The notes: a model not told the origin generated them from the letters alone. Shown: positions 42,749 to 51,747, counted from the stretch's first letter. The stretch: 64,000 nt of DNA from Chitinophagaceae bacterium (GCA_028288405.1 JAQBNS010000052.1:30284-94283), one strand, 5' to 3'. Numbers and translations are program-made.

Positions 42749-42765
42749 TTGGGCCGGCAATTGGT
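42749..42765 (+). promoter_or_regulatory. Candidate sigma-54 promoter of the kdp operon
   Basis: TTGGGCCGGCAATTGGT compared with consensus YTGGCACGrnnnTTGCW: the -24 TTGG, CG-G and -12 TTG..W match, and GC at -12 is GG. The predicted start is about 18 bp before the first small ORF. Confidence 0.42.
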
Positions 42766-42793
42766 ATGTACCTGTCAAACATCATTAAAACCT

Positions 42794-42877
42794 ATGACAA
42801 CTATCCTATTAATCGCTGCCGGATTGCTTTGCTTCTGGCTCTTTTATAAGTGTATTCATTACTTCGAAAAAATTTAA
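42794..42877 (+). CDS. 27-residue membrane peptide preceding kdpF
   Basis: MTTILLIAAGLLCFWLFYKC then IHYFEKI and stop: one hydrophobic helix, 4 bp before kdpF. It is the first start codon after the candidate sigma-54 promoter. Its resemblance in size and pattern to KdpF suggests a second tiny KdpFABC-associated subunit or a leader peptide; no family recognised. Confidence 0.5.
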   Translation: MTTILLIAAGLLCFWLFYKCIHYFEKI

Positions 42878-42881
42878 TCTT

Positions 42882-42959
42882 ATGGCCGTCTTATTCCTTA
42901 TCGCAATACTGGTATTTGTATACATGTGCTATGTATTATTAAAACCCGAAAAATTTTAA
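42882..42959 (+). CDS. kdpF: Potassium-transporting ATPase subunit F
   Basis: 25 residues, MAVLFLIAILVFVYMCYVLL then KPEKF. The hydrophobic helix ending in (K/R)PEKF is the KdpF signature. It stabilises the KdpABC complex in the membrane. Too short for the ORF track. 11 bp before kdpA. Confidence 0.88.
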   Translation: MAVLFLIAILVFVYMCYVLLKPEKF

Positions 42960-42970
42960 CAAGATCATTT

Positions 42971-44671
42971 ATGTCGTACACAGAACTATTAGGAGTATTA
43001 CTCTTTTTCTTCGCCACTTTCCTATTGGCGATTCCCTTGGGCAAATACATTGCAAAGATATATGCCGGTGAGAAAACGCTATTGGATCCCATTTTCAATC
43101 CGATAGAAAGAACGTTTTTCAAATGGAGCGGAATCGATGCCACGAAACAGATGAACTGGAAACAGCATCTGTCGGCGATGCTAACCATCAACATGGTTTG
43201 GTTTTTAATGGCCCTATTTATTTTAATGAACCAGTCGTGGTTACCATGGAATCCGGATGGCAATCCAAACATGACCGCTGACCTGGCTTTTAATACCTCC
43301 ATTTCTTTCCTTGTGAACTGCAACCTGCAGCATTACTCGGGAGAGTCAGGTGTATCGTATTTCTCACAGATCTTTGCCTTGATGTTTCTACAATTCGTAT
43401 CCGCAGCTACAGGTATGGCAGCAGCGGCTGTGCTCTTCAATGCCTTGAGAGAACGAATTTCAGATCAACTGGGTAACTTCTACAACTACTTCCTTAAAAG
43501 TGCCACCCGCATCTTGCTTCCATTATGTATTATCGTATCGGTCATCCTATTGTTCAGAGGAACACCTATGACGATGGAAGGCAAAGACACCATGATCTCC
43601 ATGGAAGGTGATACAATACATGTATCACGTGGTCCTGCTGCGGCGTTCATTGCCATCAAGCACTTAGGCACAAATGGCGGCGGATTCTTCGGTGTCAACT
43701 CTGCACATCCTTTTGAAAATCCTGATTACTTCACCAACATCGTGGAAATGGTAGCGCAAACTATCATTCCTTTCGCTATGATTTTCGCACTAGGGTTTTA
43801 CCTGAAACGAAGGAAACTAGCCTGGATGATTTTTGGTGTCATGACGCTTGAATTCGTGTTGTTGGTGGTACCCGCCATTATCAGTGAAGTACAAGGTAAC
43901 CCCGCCATACAGGCCATGGGCATAGACCAATCGCAGGGAGCGATGGAAGGGAAAGAAGTACGCTTTGGCGCTGCCGCCTCAGGTTATTGGAGCATCATCA
44001 CCACTGTTATTTCTACCGGTTCTGTCAATGCCATGCACGACAGTAGCATGCCCATCTCCGGATTAACACAATTGCTATCCATGATGGTCAATGCAATTTA
44101 CGGAGGTTGCGGTGTAGGTATATTAAACTTTTATGTATTCATCATACTCGCCGTATTCATCAGCGGATTAATGGTAGGGCGCACACCTGAATTCATGGGT
44201 AAAAAGATCGAAGCACGTGAAGTGAAAATCTCTATGATCGTCGCCCTCTTCCATGGTTTCTTAATTCTTGTCAGTACAGCCTTAGCGTCCTCCATCTTCA
44301 TCAACAACCCTGAAATTGGCTGGCTGAATAATCCCGGTTTCCATGGATTCAGCGAAATGCTGTACGAATACACTTCTTCTTCGGCCAACAACGGCAGTGG
44401 ATTTGAAGGGTTAGGAGACAACACGCCTTGGTGGAATATTTCAACAGGAATTGTTTTACTGCTTTCCCGCTTCATCCCGATCATCGGACCGATTGCGATT
44501 GCAGGAATTCTTGCCAATAAAAAATACATTCCGGAAAGTGCAGGTACCTTGAAAACAGACACCGCTACTTTTGGACTGATGGTCTTCGCAGTCATTGTCA
44601 TCACGGCTGCTTTGTCTTTCTTTCCTGCCTTAACGCTAGGGCCTATTGCAGAGTATTTCTCAATGAGGTGA
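42971..44671 (+). CDS. kdpA: Potassium-transporting ATPase subunit A
   Basis: 566 residues from ATG 42971 (MSYTELLGVL); the track start at 42926 lies inside kdpF. Channel-like subunit with about ten membrane helices. The four selectivity-filter segments are present: NLQHYSGESG, GTNGGGFFGVNSAHPFENP, NAIYGGCGVG and SSANNGSGFEGLGDN. It binds and conducts K+ for KdpFABC. The last codons (ATG AGG TGA) run into a heptad repeat that adjoins an antisense gene, an unusual break between kdpA and kdpB. Confidence 0.96.
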   Translation: MSYTELLGVLLFFFATFLLAIPLGKYIAKIYAGEKTLLDPIFNPIERTFFKWSGIDATKQMNWKQHLSAMLTINMVWFLMALFILMNQSWLPWNPDGNPNMTADLAFNTSISFLVNCNLQHYSGESGVSYFSQIFALMFLQFVSAATGMAAAAVLFNALRERISDQLGNFYNYFLKSATRILLPLCIIVSVILLFRGTPMTMEGKDTMISMEGDTIHVSRGPAAAFIAIKHLGTNGGGFFGVNSAHPFENPDYFTNIVEMVAQTIIPFAMIFALGFYLKRRKLAWMIFGVMTLEFVLLVVPAIISEVQGNPAIQAMGIDQSQGAMEGKEVRFGAAASGYWSIITTVISTGSVNAMHDSSMPISGLTQLLSMMVNAIYGGCGVGILNFYVFIILAVFISGLMVGRTPEFMGKKIEAREVKISMIVALFHGFLILVSTALASSIFINNPEIGWLNNPGFHGFSEMLYEYTSSSANNGSGFEGLGDNTPWWNISTGIVLLLSRFIPIIGPIAIAGILANKKYIPESAGTLKTDTATFGLMVFAVIVITAALSFFPALTLGPIAEYFSMR

Positions 44672-44726
44672 AGAGTGAGTAGCGAAGAGTGAATAGGGCT
44701 CTTGACTGCTCGCTCACTCTCACAGC
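44667..44726. repeat. Heptad hairpin, class GTGAAGA/GTGAGCA, copy 2, between kdpA and an antisense gene
   Basis: GGTGAAGAGTGAGTAGCGAA and its imperfect inverse GCTCGCTCACTCTCACAGC, with a loop around GGGCTC. It contains the stop codons of both kdpA (plus) and the four-helix-bundle gene (minus), so both reading frames end inside the repeat. Confidence 0.82.
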
Positions 44727-45079
44727 TTTGTCCTAACAGAATTTATCAACCCACTTAACAACTTAGAGATGAAATCTAGTAACCGATTAAGCTCATCATA
44801 TCTTTCAATTGAAATGTACTTTAATCTCCTAGCGATGATAAGTAAAGTGTCTACTTCTGACAATGAACCTCTCGAAATAAAGAGAAAGTGTAAAAACTCT
44901 TTGGAAGTATTTCTCCCGGCACCTTCAGCAATATTATTCGGGATAGATACTGACGCTCTTCTTAACTGTGCAGTCAGCCCAAATACCTCATGTTTAGGGA
45001 ATTCTTCTGTCACTGCATAAATACGAATTGTAAATTCAATTCCCTTTTTCCAGGCATCCAATCTTTGATGGGGTTTCAT
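44720..45079 (-). CDS. Four-helix-bundle protein (S23/intervening-sequence protein family)
   Basis: 119 residues from ATG 45079 ([20 protein letters not shown]). The track start at 45178 would run 33 codons into kdpB on the other strand. [35 protein letters not shown] and [12 protein letters not shown] are hallmarks of the family first seen in 23S rRNA intervening sequences; the cellular role is unknown. It lies antisense between kdpA and kdpB, whose start is only 14 bp from its own, and its stop lies in a heptad hairpin, suggesting a secondary insertion. Confidence 0.88.
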   Translation of the reverse strand: MKPHQRLDAWKKGIEFTIRIYAVTEEFPKHEVFGLTAQLRRASVSIPNNIAEGAGRNTSKEFLHFLFISRGSLSEVDTLLIIARRLKYISIERYDELNRLLDFISKLLSGLINSVRTKL

Positions 45080-45092
45080 AAAATTTAAAAAA

Positions 45093-47144
45093 ATGAAAAA
45101 AAATAAACTATTTGATCGCAAGATAATAAAAGATTCGATTGTACAATCATTTGTCAAATTGAATCCCAGGTATCTCATAAAAAACCCAGTAATGTTCGTA
45201 GTAGAAGTATGTACAGCAGTAATGTTGGTGGAAACACTCTATTCACTGCTCACTGCTCACTCTTCACCGTCATATAACCTTATAATATTCATCACGCTGC
45301 TTTTCACGCTCCTCTTCGCTAATTTTGCAGAAGCCATTGCGGAAGCACGTGGTAAAGCACAAGCAAATAGCTTAAGAAAAACCAGAGAAGAAACTCCGGC
45401 TAAAAAAGTGCAAGCCATAGGAGAAATGTATTTCGATGAAATCATCGTTGTATCTTCTTCGCATCTAAAAAAGGGCGATGTATTCGTTTGTGAAACCGGA
45501 GATGTGATACCAATGGATGGAGAGATCGTAGAAGGCATAGCGACCATCGATGAAAGTGCCATCACAGGAGAAAGTGCGCCGGTAATCAGAGAAGCAGGTG
45601 GAGACAAAAGTTCGGTAACGGGTGGAACAAAAGTCTTGTCAGATAAAATCAAAGTCAAAGTGACCACCGAACCGGGAGAAAGTTTCTTGGATAAAATGAT
45701 TGCTCTTGTTGAAGGTGCAAGCCGACAAAAAACACCGAATGAAATTGCATTGACTATTTTGTTGGCTGGGTTTACGTTGATATTTATACTCGTGACCATC
45801 ACGCTCAAACCCTTTGCAGATTATGCCAATACGCCGATCACGATCGCGTCTTTCATCGCGTTGTTTGTTTGCCTTATTCCTACCACCATCGGCGGGCTGT
45901 TATCCGCTATAGGCATTGCCGGTATGGACAGAGCGCTTCGTGCCAATGTGGTTACGAAATCCGGTAAAGCTGTCGAAACAGCAGGAGACATTGACGTATT
46001 GCTGTTGGATAAAACGGGTACCATAACCATTGGCAATAGAAAAGCGACTCACTTCTATCCTGCACATGGAACAGATGAACAAAGTTTTTTACAAGCCTGT
46101 ATGCTCTCTTCTTTAGCCGATGAAACTCCGGAAGGAAAATCTATTGTGGAATTGTGTAAACAGTTAGGAGTAAAGAGTGAAGAGAACCATTCACTACTCA
46201 CTCTTCACTCTTCACACACCTTAGTCAAATTCACCGCCGAAACCAGAAGCAGTGGAATAGACATGGATGGCATAAGAATTCGCAAAGGTGCTACGGATGC
46301 GATACGCAAATTATCTGAAAAGGCTGGTCACATTTTCCCGAAAGAAATCGAAGAGAAAGCCAAGAAGATCGCCAGCGGCGGTGGCACACCGTTGGTTGTT
46401 TCTGAAAATGAAAAAATCATTGGTGTGATCGAACTTCAGGACATCATTAAAGAAGGCATGAAAGAACGTTTTGAACGCCTGAGAAAAATGGGTGTAAAAA
46501 CGGTGATGGTGACTGGTGACAATCCGCTTACGGCAAAATATATTGCGCAGAAAGCAGGTGTGGATGATTTCATCGCAGAAGCAAAACCGGAAGATAAAAT
46601 GGAATACATCCGCAAAGAACAACAAGCGGGAAAACTGGTGGCCATGATGGGTGACGGTACCAACGATGCACCGGCCTTAGCTCAGGCTGATGTGGGAGTG
46701 GCCATGAACAGCGGTACACAAGCAGCTAAAGAAGCGGGCAACATGGTTGATTTAGATAACGATCCTACTAAACTGATCGAGATCATAGAGATTGGAAAAC
46801 AATTGCTGATGACCAGAGGAACGCTAACGACGTTTAGTATTGCCAATGACGTCGCCAAATACTTCGCCATCGTACCCGCTTTGTTTGTCACTTCTATACC
46901 TGCTTTACAGGGATTGAACATCATGAAGCTGAGCAGTCCGGAAAGTGCCATTCTCTCCGCGATCATCTTCAATGCAATCATTATTCCTGCATTGATTCCC
47001 TTAGCGCTAAAAGGCGTAAGCTATAAACCCATTGGTGCATCCGCATTACTGAGAAGGAATCTTTTCATCTACGGTCTCGGAGGTATTATTATCCCGTTTA
47101 TTGGCATCAAAATTATTGATGTGCTTATTTCCCTTGTATTTTAA
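45093..47144 (+). CDS. kdpB: Potassium-transporting ATPase subunit B (P-type ATPase)
   Basis: 683 residues. The catalytic subunit has [14 protein letters not shown] (actuator), the phosphorylated Asp in [16 protein letters not shown] (about 309), [19 protein letters not shown] (hinge) and the usual membrane helices. ATP hydrolysis drives K+ movement through KdpA. Two segments, [11 protein letters not shown] (about 49-59) and [10 protein letters not shown] (about 368-377), are translated GTGAAGA-class heptad repeats. The first is in the TM1-TM2 loop; the second is in the nucleotide-binding domain before [11 protein letters not shown]. All core motifs are intact, so it is probably functional. 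Confidence 0.95.
   Translation: MKKNKLFDRKIIKDSIVQSFVKLNPRYLIKNPVMFVVEVCTAVMLVETLYSLLTAHSSPSYNLIIFITLLFTLLFANFAEAIAEARGKAQANSLRKTREETPAKKVQAIGEMYFDEIIVVSSSHLKKGDVFVCETGDVIPMDGEIVEGIATIDESAITGESAPVIREAGGDKSSVTGGTKVLSDKIKVKVTTEPGESFLDKMIALVEGASRQKTPNEIALTILLAGFTLIFILVTITLKPFADYANTPITIASFIALFVCLIPTTIGGLLSAIGIAGMDRALRANVVTKSGKAVETAGDIDVLLLDKTGTITIGNRKATHFYPAHGTDEQSFLQACMLSSLADETPEGKSIVELCKQLGVKSEENHSLLTLHSSHTLVKFTAETRSSGIDMDGIRIRKGATDAIRKLSEKAGHIFPKEIEEKAKKIASGGGTPLVVSENEKIIGVIELQDIIKEGMKERFERLRKMGVKTVMVTGDNPLTAKYIAQKAGVDDFIAEAKPEDKMEYIRKEQQAGKLVAMMGDGTNDAPALAQADVGVAMNSGTQAAKEAGNMVDLDNDPTKLIEIIEIGKQLLMTRGTLTTFSIANDVAKYFAIVPALFVTSIPALQGLNIMKLSSPESAILSAIIFNAIIIPALIPLALKGVSYKPIGASALLRRNLFIYGLGGIIIPFIGIKIIDVLISLVF
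45238..45271 (+). repeat. Heptad repeat arm inside kdpB (single arm)
   Basis: CTATTCACTGCTCACTGCTC then ACTCTTCACCGTCA: four tandem 7-bp words of the GTGAAGA class (complement orientation), with no inverted partner nearby. It stays in frame, coding [10 protein letters not shown] in the TM1-TM2 loop. Confidence 0.8.
46169..46217 (+). repeat. Heptad hairpin inside kdpB
   Basis: AAGAGTGAAGAG and CTCTTCACTCTT form a perfect 12-bp stem around a 16-nt loop, extended by CACTACT words. It is read through in frame as [17 protein letters not shown] in the variable region before [11 protein letters not shown]. Confidence 0.82.
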
Positions 47145-47154
47145 TTTTACGATT

Positions 47155-47712
47155 ATGAAAGAACATCTCTTACCTGCCATCAAACTGACGTTGATTTCTC
47201 TTGTCTTTTTCTGCGTCATCTACCCCGCCCTGATAGGGGGCATTGCACAAGTCTCTCCCAATAAAGGAAAAGGATTTCTAGTGGAGCAAAAAGGAAAAGT
47301 GTATTATGAAAACATCGGACAAGCCTTTTACTCTGACCAGTACTTCTGGAGTCGGCCTTCTGCTGTATCATACAACGCAGCCGGTTCTTGCGGTAGTAAT
47401 AAAGGCCCATCCAATCCTGATTATCTGGTTTTAGTGCAACAAAGGATCGATACCTTTATGGTACACAATCCGGGAGTGAAAAAGTCTGACATCCCGGCTG
47501 ACTTAATCACAGCAAGTGGAAGCGGCCTCGATCCGCACATTTCTCCCAAAGCAGCCGCAGTACAAATAAAACGCATCGCAAAAAGTAGAAACCTGTCAGA
47601 AGCAAAAGTTACAGAACTCGTTAATCAAAGTATTGAAAAACCATTCCTGGGATTGTTTGGACCTGAATCAGTGAATGTATTGCAATTGAATCTAAAACTA
47701 GAAAAACTTTAA
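47155..47712 (+). CDS. kdpC: Potassium-transporting ATPase subunit C
   Basis: 185 residues from ATG 47155 (MKEHLLPAIKL); the track start at 47101 lies inside kdpB. One N-terminal helix (LTLISLVFFCVIYPALIGG) and a periplasmic domain with YFWSRPSAVSYNAAGSCGSN and ASGSGLDPHISPKAA, the KdpC signatures. It assists K+ delivery and ATP coupling in KdpFABC. 10 bp after kdpB and 12 bp before the porin gene. Confidence 0.95.
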   Translation: MKEHLLPAIKLTLISLVFFCVIYPALIGGIAQVSPNKGKGFLVEQKGKVYYENIGQAFYSDQYFWSRPSAVSYNAAGSCGSNKGPSNPDYLVLVQQRIDTFMVHNPGVKKSDIPADLITASGSGLDPHISPKAAAVQIKRIAKSRNLSEAKVTELVNQSIEKPFLGLFGPESVNVLQLNLKLEKL

Positions 47713-47724
47713 TACCTTAATCTC

Positions 47725-48834
47725 ATGAAAAAAATAGTAGCATCGCTTTCGTTGTTATCTTTACTTTCCATAAACACATTGGCTCAAACAGACAGTAGTC
47801 AAACACCAACAGTTGCGCAAGCTCCTGCATCAGCGATTACAATTACCGGTTATGTAGAAGCCTACTATTCCTATGATTTCAGTAATCCGGCAAATCATAC
47901 GCGTCCAGGTTTCGTTTATTCTCATAACCGACATAATGAAGTCAGTTTGAACTTAGGCTTTGTAAAAGCATCCTATCAAACAGAATTTGTAAGGGCAAAC
48001 CTTGCGCTGATGGCCGGTAGTTATGCCAATGCCAACTTAGCCGCAGAACCCGGTGTATTGAAAAATGTTTACGAAGCCAATGCCGGTTTCAAGTTGTCCA
48101 AAAAGAAAAACTTATGGTTGGATGCGGGTATCTTCGCTTCTCATATAGGGTTTGAAAGTGCAATAGGAAAAGATTGCTGGAACGTTACCAGAAGCCTCCT
48201 GGCAGATAACTCTCCTTACTATGAAAGCGGAGTAAAATTAGGTTATAAATCCGACAACGGTAAGTGGTTCATAAGTTTACTATACCTTAACGGCTGGCAG
48301 CGCATGCAAAGACCGGATCAATATAACACGCCGGCTTTTGGACATCAACTCACCTATACGCCAAACAGTAATGTAACATTGAACAGTAGTTCTTTTGTAG
48401 GCAGCGACACACCGGACTCCACCAACAGAATGCGTTACTTCCATAACTTCTATGGTATCTTCCAGGTACATCCCCGGATTGGTATCACGGCAGGCTTTGA
48501 CATCGGTGCCCAACAAACAGGCAAAGACAGCAGCAATTATTATGTATGGTATAGTCCTGTATTGATCGTCAGAGTCAAAGCAACCGATAAAATTTCTATT
48601 GCAGCGCGCGGTGAATATTACTATGATGAGAACGGTATCATCATCGCGACAGGAACTCCCAATGGATTTCAAACTTTTGGTTATTCCTTAAACCTGGATT
48701 ATGCAGTGCGAGACAACATCGTATGGAGAATAGAAGGCAGAACGTTAAACAGCAAAGACAAAATATTCACATTAAATGACAAGGCCAGTAATGAAAATTA
48801 TTTCATCACCACAGCCTTAGCCATTTCATTTTAA
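47725..48834 (+). CDS. Outer-membrane beta-barrel porin (BBP2-like) in the kdp operon
   Basis: 369 residues. A signal peptide (IVASLSLLSLLSINTLAQ) and a short linker precede ITITGYVEAYYSYDFSNPA and repeated amphipathic strands, ending in the aromatic-type C-terminus FFITTALAISF-like pattern (YFITTALAISF). This matches the putative porins annotated as BBP2 or OmpL-like. Its position 12 bp after kdpC suggests a low-selectivity outer-membrane entry route for K+ co-induced with the pump; this is inference. Confidence 0.8.
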   Translation: MKKIVASLSLLSLLSINTLAQTDSSQTPTVAQAPASAITITGYVEAYYSYDFSNPANHTRPGFVYSHNRHNEVSLNLGFVKASYQTEFVRANLALMAGSYANANLAAEPGVLKNVYEANAGFKLSKKKNLWLDAGIFASHIGFESAIGKDCWNVTRSLLADNSPYYESGVKLGYKSDNGKWFISLLYLNGWQRMQRPDQYNTPAFGHQLTYTPNSNVTLNSSSFVGSDTPDSTNRMRYFHNFYGIFQVHPRIGITAGFDIGAQQTGKDSSNYYVWYSPVLIVRVKATDKISIAARGEYYYDENGIIIATGTPNGFQTFGYSLNLDYAVRDNIVWRIEGRTLNSKDKIFTLNDKASNENYFITTALAISF

Positions 48835-48864
48835 CATTATATTTATAGCGATCGCTATCTCCTG

Positions 48865-49989
48865 ATGACAGAGAAAGAGCAAAACGTACAACATTTTCTT
48901 GACCTCATTAAAAAATCGAGAAAAGGAAAATTTAAGATCTACATCGGTATGAGCGCAGGTGTAGGAAAGACGTATCGAATGTTGCAAGAAGCAAATTCTT
49001 TGTTGAAAAACGGAATCGATGTTAAAATAGGATTTATAGAAACACACAACAGAAAAGAAACGGTAGCCCAGCTGGAAGGGTTACCGGTTATTCCCAGAAG
49101 AAAACTATTTTACAAAGGAAAAGAATTAGAAGAGCTGGATGTACAGGCCATCATCAACTTGCGTCCGGAAGTGGTGATCGTCGACGAACTCGCTCATACC
49201 AATATAGAAGGGAGTAAAAATGAAAAACGTTGGCAAGATGTCGTTGAAATACTGGAAGCCGGTATCAATGTTATCAGTGCAGTCAATATTCAACACATAG
49301 AAAGTTTAAATGAAGAAGTAAAATTGATTACGGGCATTGAAGTAAAGGAACGTATTCCAGACCGCGTACTTCAACTGGCCGATGAAGTTGTAAATATTGA
49401 CTTGACCTCTGATGAACTAATTACCCGTTTGAAAGAAGGCAAAATCTATGTGCCGGACAAAGTACAAACCGCACTCAATAATTTCTTTAAATCAGAACAT
49501 ATTTTACAACTTCGTGAGCTCGCTTTGAAAGAAGTCGCCAGTCAGGTGGAACGCAAAGTCGACAATGAAGTGACACGCCATATCGCACTGCGTCATGAAA
49601 AGCTATTGGCTTGCATCAGCAGCAATGAAACAACGGCTAAGCACATCATCCGAAAGACAGCTCGTCTTGCCAGTTATTACAACAGCAAATGGTACGTTTT
49701 GTATGTACAAACGCCGAAAGAAAACAGCGATAGAATACCATTGGACAAGCAACGTCACCTCATCAACAATTTCAAACTGGCAACGGAATTAGGGGCAGAA
49801 GTGATTCGAAGAGAAAGCGCCAATGTGGCGGATTCCATTGTTGAAGTGGCAGAACAACATAAGATAACAATTCTTTGTATTGGAAAACCTCATTTAAATT
49901 TATTCAGAGTCATTTTATCTACTACTTTATTCAATAAATTGTTAAAGAAATTATCTTCATCAGAAACTGATCTTGTTATCCTTTCATAA
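48865..49989 (+). CDS. kdpD: Stand-alone KdpD N-terminal sensor protein
   Basis: 374 residues. The KdpD domain has FKIYIGMSAGVGKTYRML (Walker A, about 28-45), IGFIETHNRKETVAQLEGL and VIVDELAHTN (Walker B). A universal-stress-protein domain follows (about 245-374, LLACISSNETTAKHIIR). The transmembrane and kinase parts of full KdpD are missing; instead a separate histidine kinase begins at the next base. The sensory ATP- and c-di-AMP-responsive half is therefore supplied in trans (inference from KdpD biology). Confidence 0.88.
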   Translation: MTEKEQNVQHFLDLIKKSRKGKFKIYIGMSAGVGKTYRMLQEANSLLKNGIDVKIGFIETHNRKETVAQLEGLPVIPRRKLFYKGKELEELDVQAIINLRPEVVIVDELAHTNIEGSKNEKRWQDVVEILEAGINVISAVNIQHIESLNEEVKLITGIEVKERIPDRVLQLADEVVNIDLTSDELITRLKEGKIYVPDKVQTALNNFFKSEHILQLRELALKEVASQVERKVDNEVTRHIALRHEKLLACISSNETTAKHIIRKTARLASYYNSKWYVLYVQTPKENSDRIPLDKQRHLINNFKLATELGAEVIRRESANVADSIVEVAEQHKITILCIGKPHLNLFRVILSTTLFNKLLKKLSSSETDLVILS

Positions 49990-51726
49990 ATGAAAATTAA
50001 ATCAAAATTAACTTTAGGCGTTGGTCTGCTTTTCTTCCTGATCGTTTTGCTCTCCTTTATGGGAGCCTGGTACATCAATGCGTTAAAGAAAGACACAGAA
50101 AATATTCTGGCAGCCAATTACAATACATTGGAATACTCCAGATCAATGCTGTTGGCGTTGGATGAAATAGATCAAGACACAACCGCTATTAAACGATTTG
50201 AAGAAAGTTTATTCAGACAAAAAATAAACATCAGTGAAATCGGTGAAAAAGAAACTACGCAAAAAGTAGCGGACCACTTTCAACGATTAAAGACCAATGT
50301 CAATGATCGCATGACACAAAAAACAATACGCGCAGACATTTCTGAAATCATGCGACTCAATATGCAAGCCATCCAGCGAAAAAGTCAGATTGCAGAAAAA
50401 ACGGCTGAAGCTGCCACTTTCTGGATCGCTATTGCAGGAACGTTATGTTTTCTGATTGCTTTTATACTACTAGTAAATCTACCCGGTAACATTGCCAATC
50501 CCATAGAAGAACTCACAGAAAGCATCCGACAAATTGCCGATCAAAACTATACACAGCGCGTACATTTCCAAGACCATAATGAATATGGTGAATTGGCGAG
50601 CGCTTTTAATAAGATGGCTAAAAAGTTAGAGGAATATAACAACAGCAATCTATCGCAATTGCTCTTTGAAAAAAAGAGAATAGAAACACTCATTAATAAC
50701 ATGACCGATCCTGTGATCGGATTGGATGAAAACAAAAATATTTTGTTCGCCAATCATGAAGCATTAAAAATAATAGGCACTACGCAGGCAAACCTTATCG
50801 GTAAAAATGCATTGGAACTTTCTGTCACCAATGATTTAATGCGCTCTTTGCTGAGCGACCTTATGCAGCATGATAAAAGTAAAGACAATCAAAAACCATT
50901 TGAAAAAATTTATGCCAATGGCAAAGAAAGTTACTTTGAAAAAGAGCTACTCGACATCGCTATTACACCAACCGGAGAAAGTAATACTTTACTTATCGGA
51001 CATGTCGTTATTCTCAAGAACATTACTTCTTTTAAAGAATTAGACACTGCGAAAACAAATTTTATCTCTACCGTTTCTCACGAATTGAAAACTCCCATCG
51101 CTTCTATTGGCATGAGTTTGCAACTGATGGCCAATCAAAAAACAGGAACACTCAACAAAGAACAAGAACAATTATTGGAGAGTATACAAGACGACACCAG
51201 CAGATTGCTTAAAATAACGGGAGAACTTTTAAACATCACCCAACTGGAAAGTGGCAAAATCCAGCTCAGCATAAAACCGGAAAATCCTTTGGACGTTTTG
51301 AAATATGCAGTCAATGCAAATAAAACACAGGCAGATCAAAAACACATCAAGATAGGAATAACACATCCATCAACACTTCCTGATGTCATTACAGATGCCG
51401 AGAAGACAGCCTGGGTTATTACTAATCTGCTCTCGAATGCCATACGCTATTCACACGAACACTCTTCCGTTTATTTGAGCATTGAATATAAAGAAGGCAA
51501 GATATATTATATCGTGAAAGATAATGGCCAGGGAATTGCTCCTCAGTACAAAGAAAAAATATTTGACCGCTACTTTAGAATTCCAGGTTCTCAAACAGAA
51601 GGTACCGGTCTGGGATTAGCAATCAGCAAAGAATTTATAGAGGCACAAGGCGGAGAGATCAGTATTGAATCTGAATTTGGCGTGGGCAGTACTTTTCTCA
51701 TCGCATTAAATGCTGTCCAGTCTTAA
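49990..51726 (+). CDS. HAMP-PAS histidine kinase, partner of KdpD N-terminal protein
   Basis: 578 residues. TM1 LGVGLLFFLIVLLSFMGAWY, a periplasmic domain (about 30-135), TM2 (about 138-160), HAMP (about 162-215) and PAS (about 235-340). HisKA has ISTVSHELKTPIASIGM (His about 363), and the ATPase domain has N-box NLLSNAIRYS, DNGQGI and GTGLGLAIS. It directly follows the truncated KdpD with no spacer, so the two reconstruct a split KdpD. The likely output is the NtrC-type regulator upstream of kdpF. Ends inside a strong terminator. Confidence 0.9.
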   Translation: MKIKSKLTLGVGLLFFLIVLLSFMGAWYINALKKDTENILAANYNTLEYSRSMLLALDEIDQDTTAIKRFEESLFRQKINISEIGEKETTQKVADHFQRLKTNVNDRMTQKTIRADISEIMRLNMQAIQRKSQIAEKTAEAATFWIAIAGTLCFLIAFILLVNLPGNIANPIEELTESIRQIADQNYTQRVHFQDHNEYGELASAFNKMAKKLEEYNNSNLSQLLFEKKRIETLINNMTDPVIGLDENKNILFANHEALKIIGTTQANLIGKNALELSVTNDLMRSLLSDLMQHDKSKDNQKPFEKIYANGKESYFEKELLDIAITPTGESNTLLIGHVVILKNITSFKELDTAKTNFISTVSHELKTPIASIGMSLQLMANQKTGTLNKEQEQLLESIQDDTSRLLKITGELLNITQLESGKIQLSIKPENPLDVLKYAVNANKTQADQKHIKIGITHPSTLPDVITDAEKTAWVITNLLSNAIRYSHEHSSVYLSIEYKEGKIYYIVKDNGQGIAPQYKEKIFDRYFRIPGSQTEGTGLGLAISKEFIEAQGGEISIESEFGVGSTFLIALNAVQS

Positions 51727-51744
51727 ACGACTGGACAGCATTTA
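51707..51744. terminator. Bidirectional terminator at the end of the kdp operon
   Basis: TAAATGCTGTCCAGTC / GACTGGACAGCATTTA, a 16-bp perfect stem with the kinase TAA in the loop. It also lies just after the DUF4249 stop on the other strand. Confidence 0.8.
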
Positions 51745-51747
51745 AAA

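Noticed and set aside
45257-45808. 183-codon minus-strand ORF antisense to kdpB
   Set aside because: Reverse reading of KdpB core motifs; no independent support.
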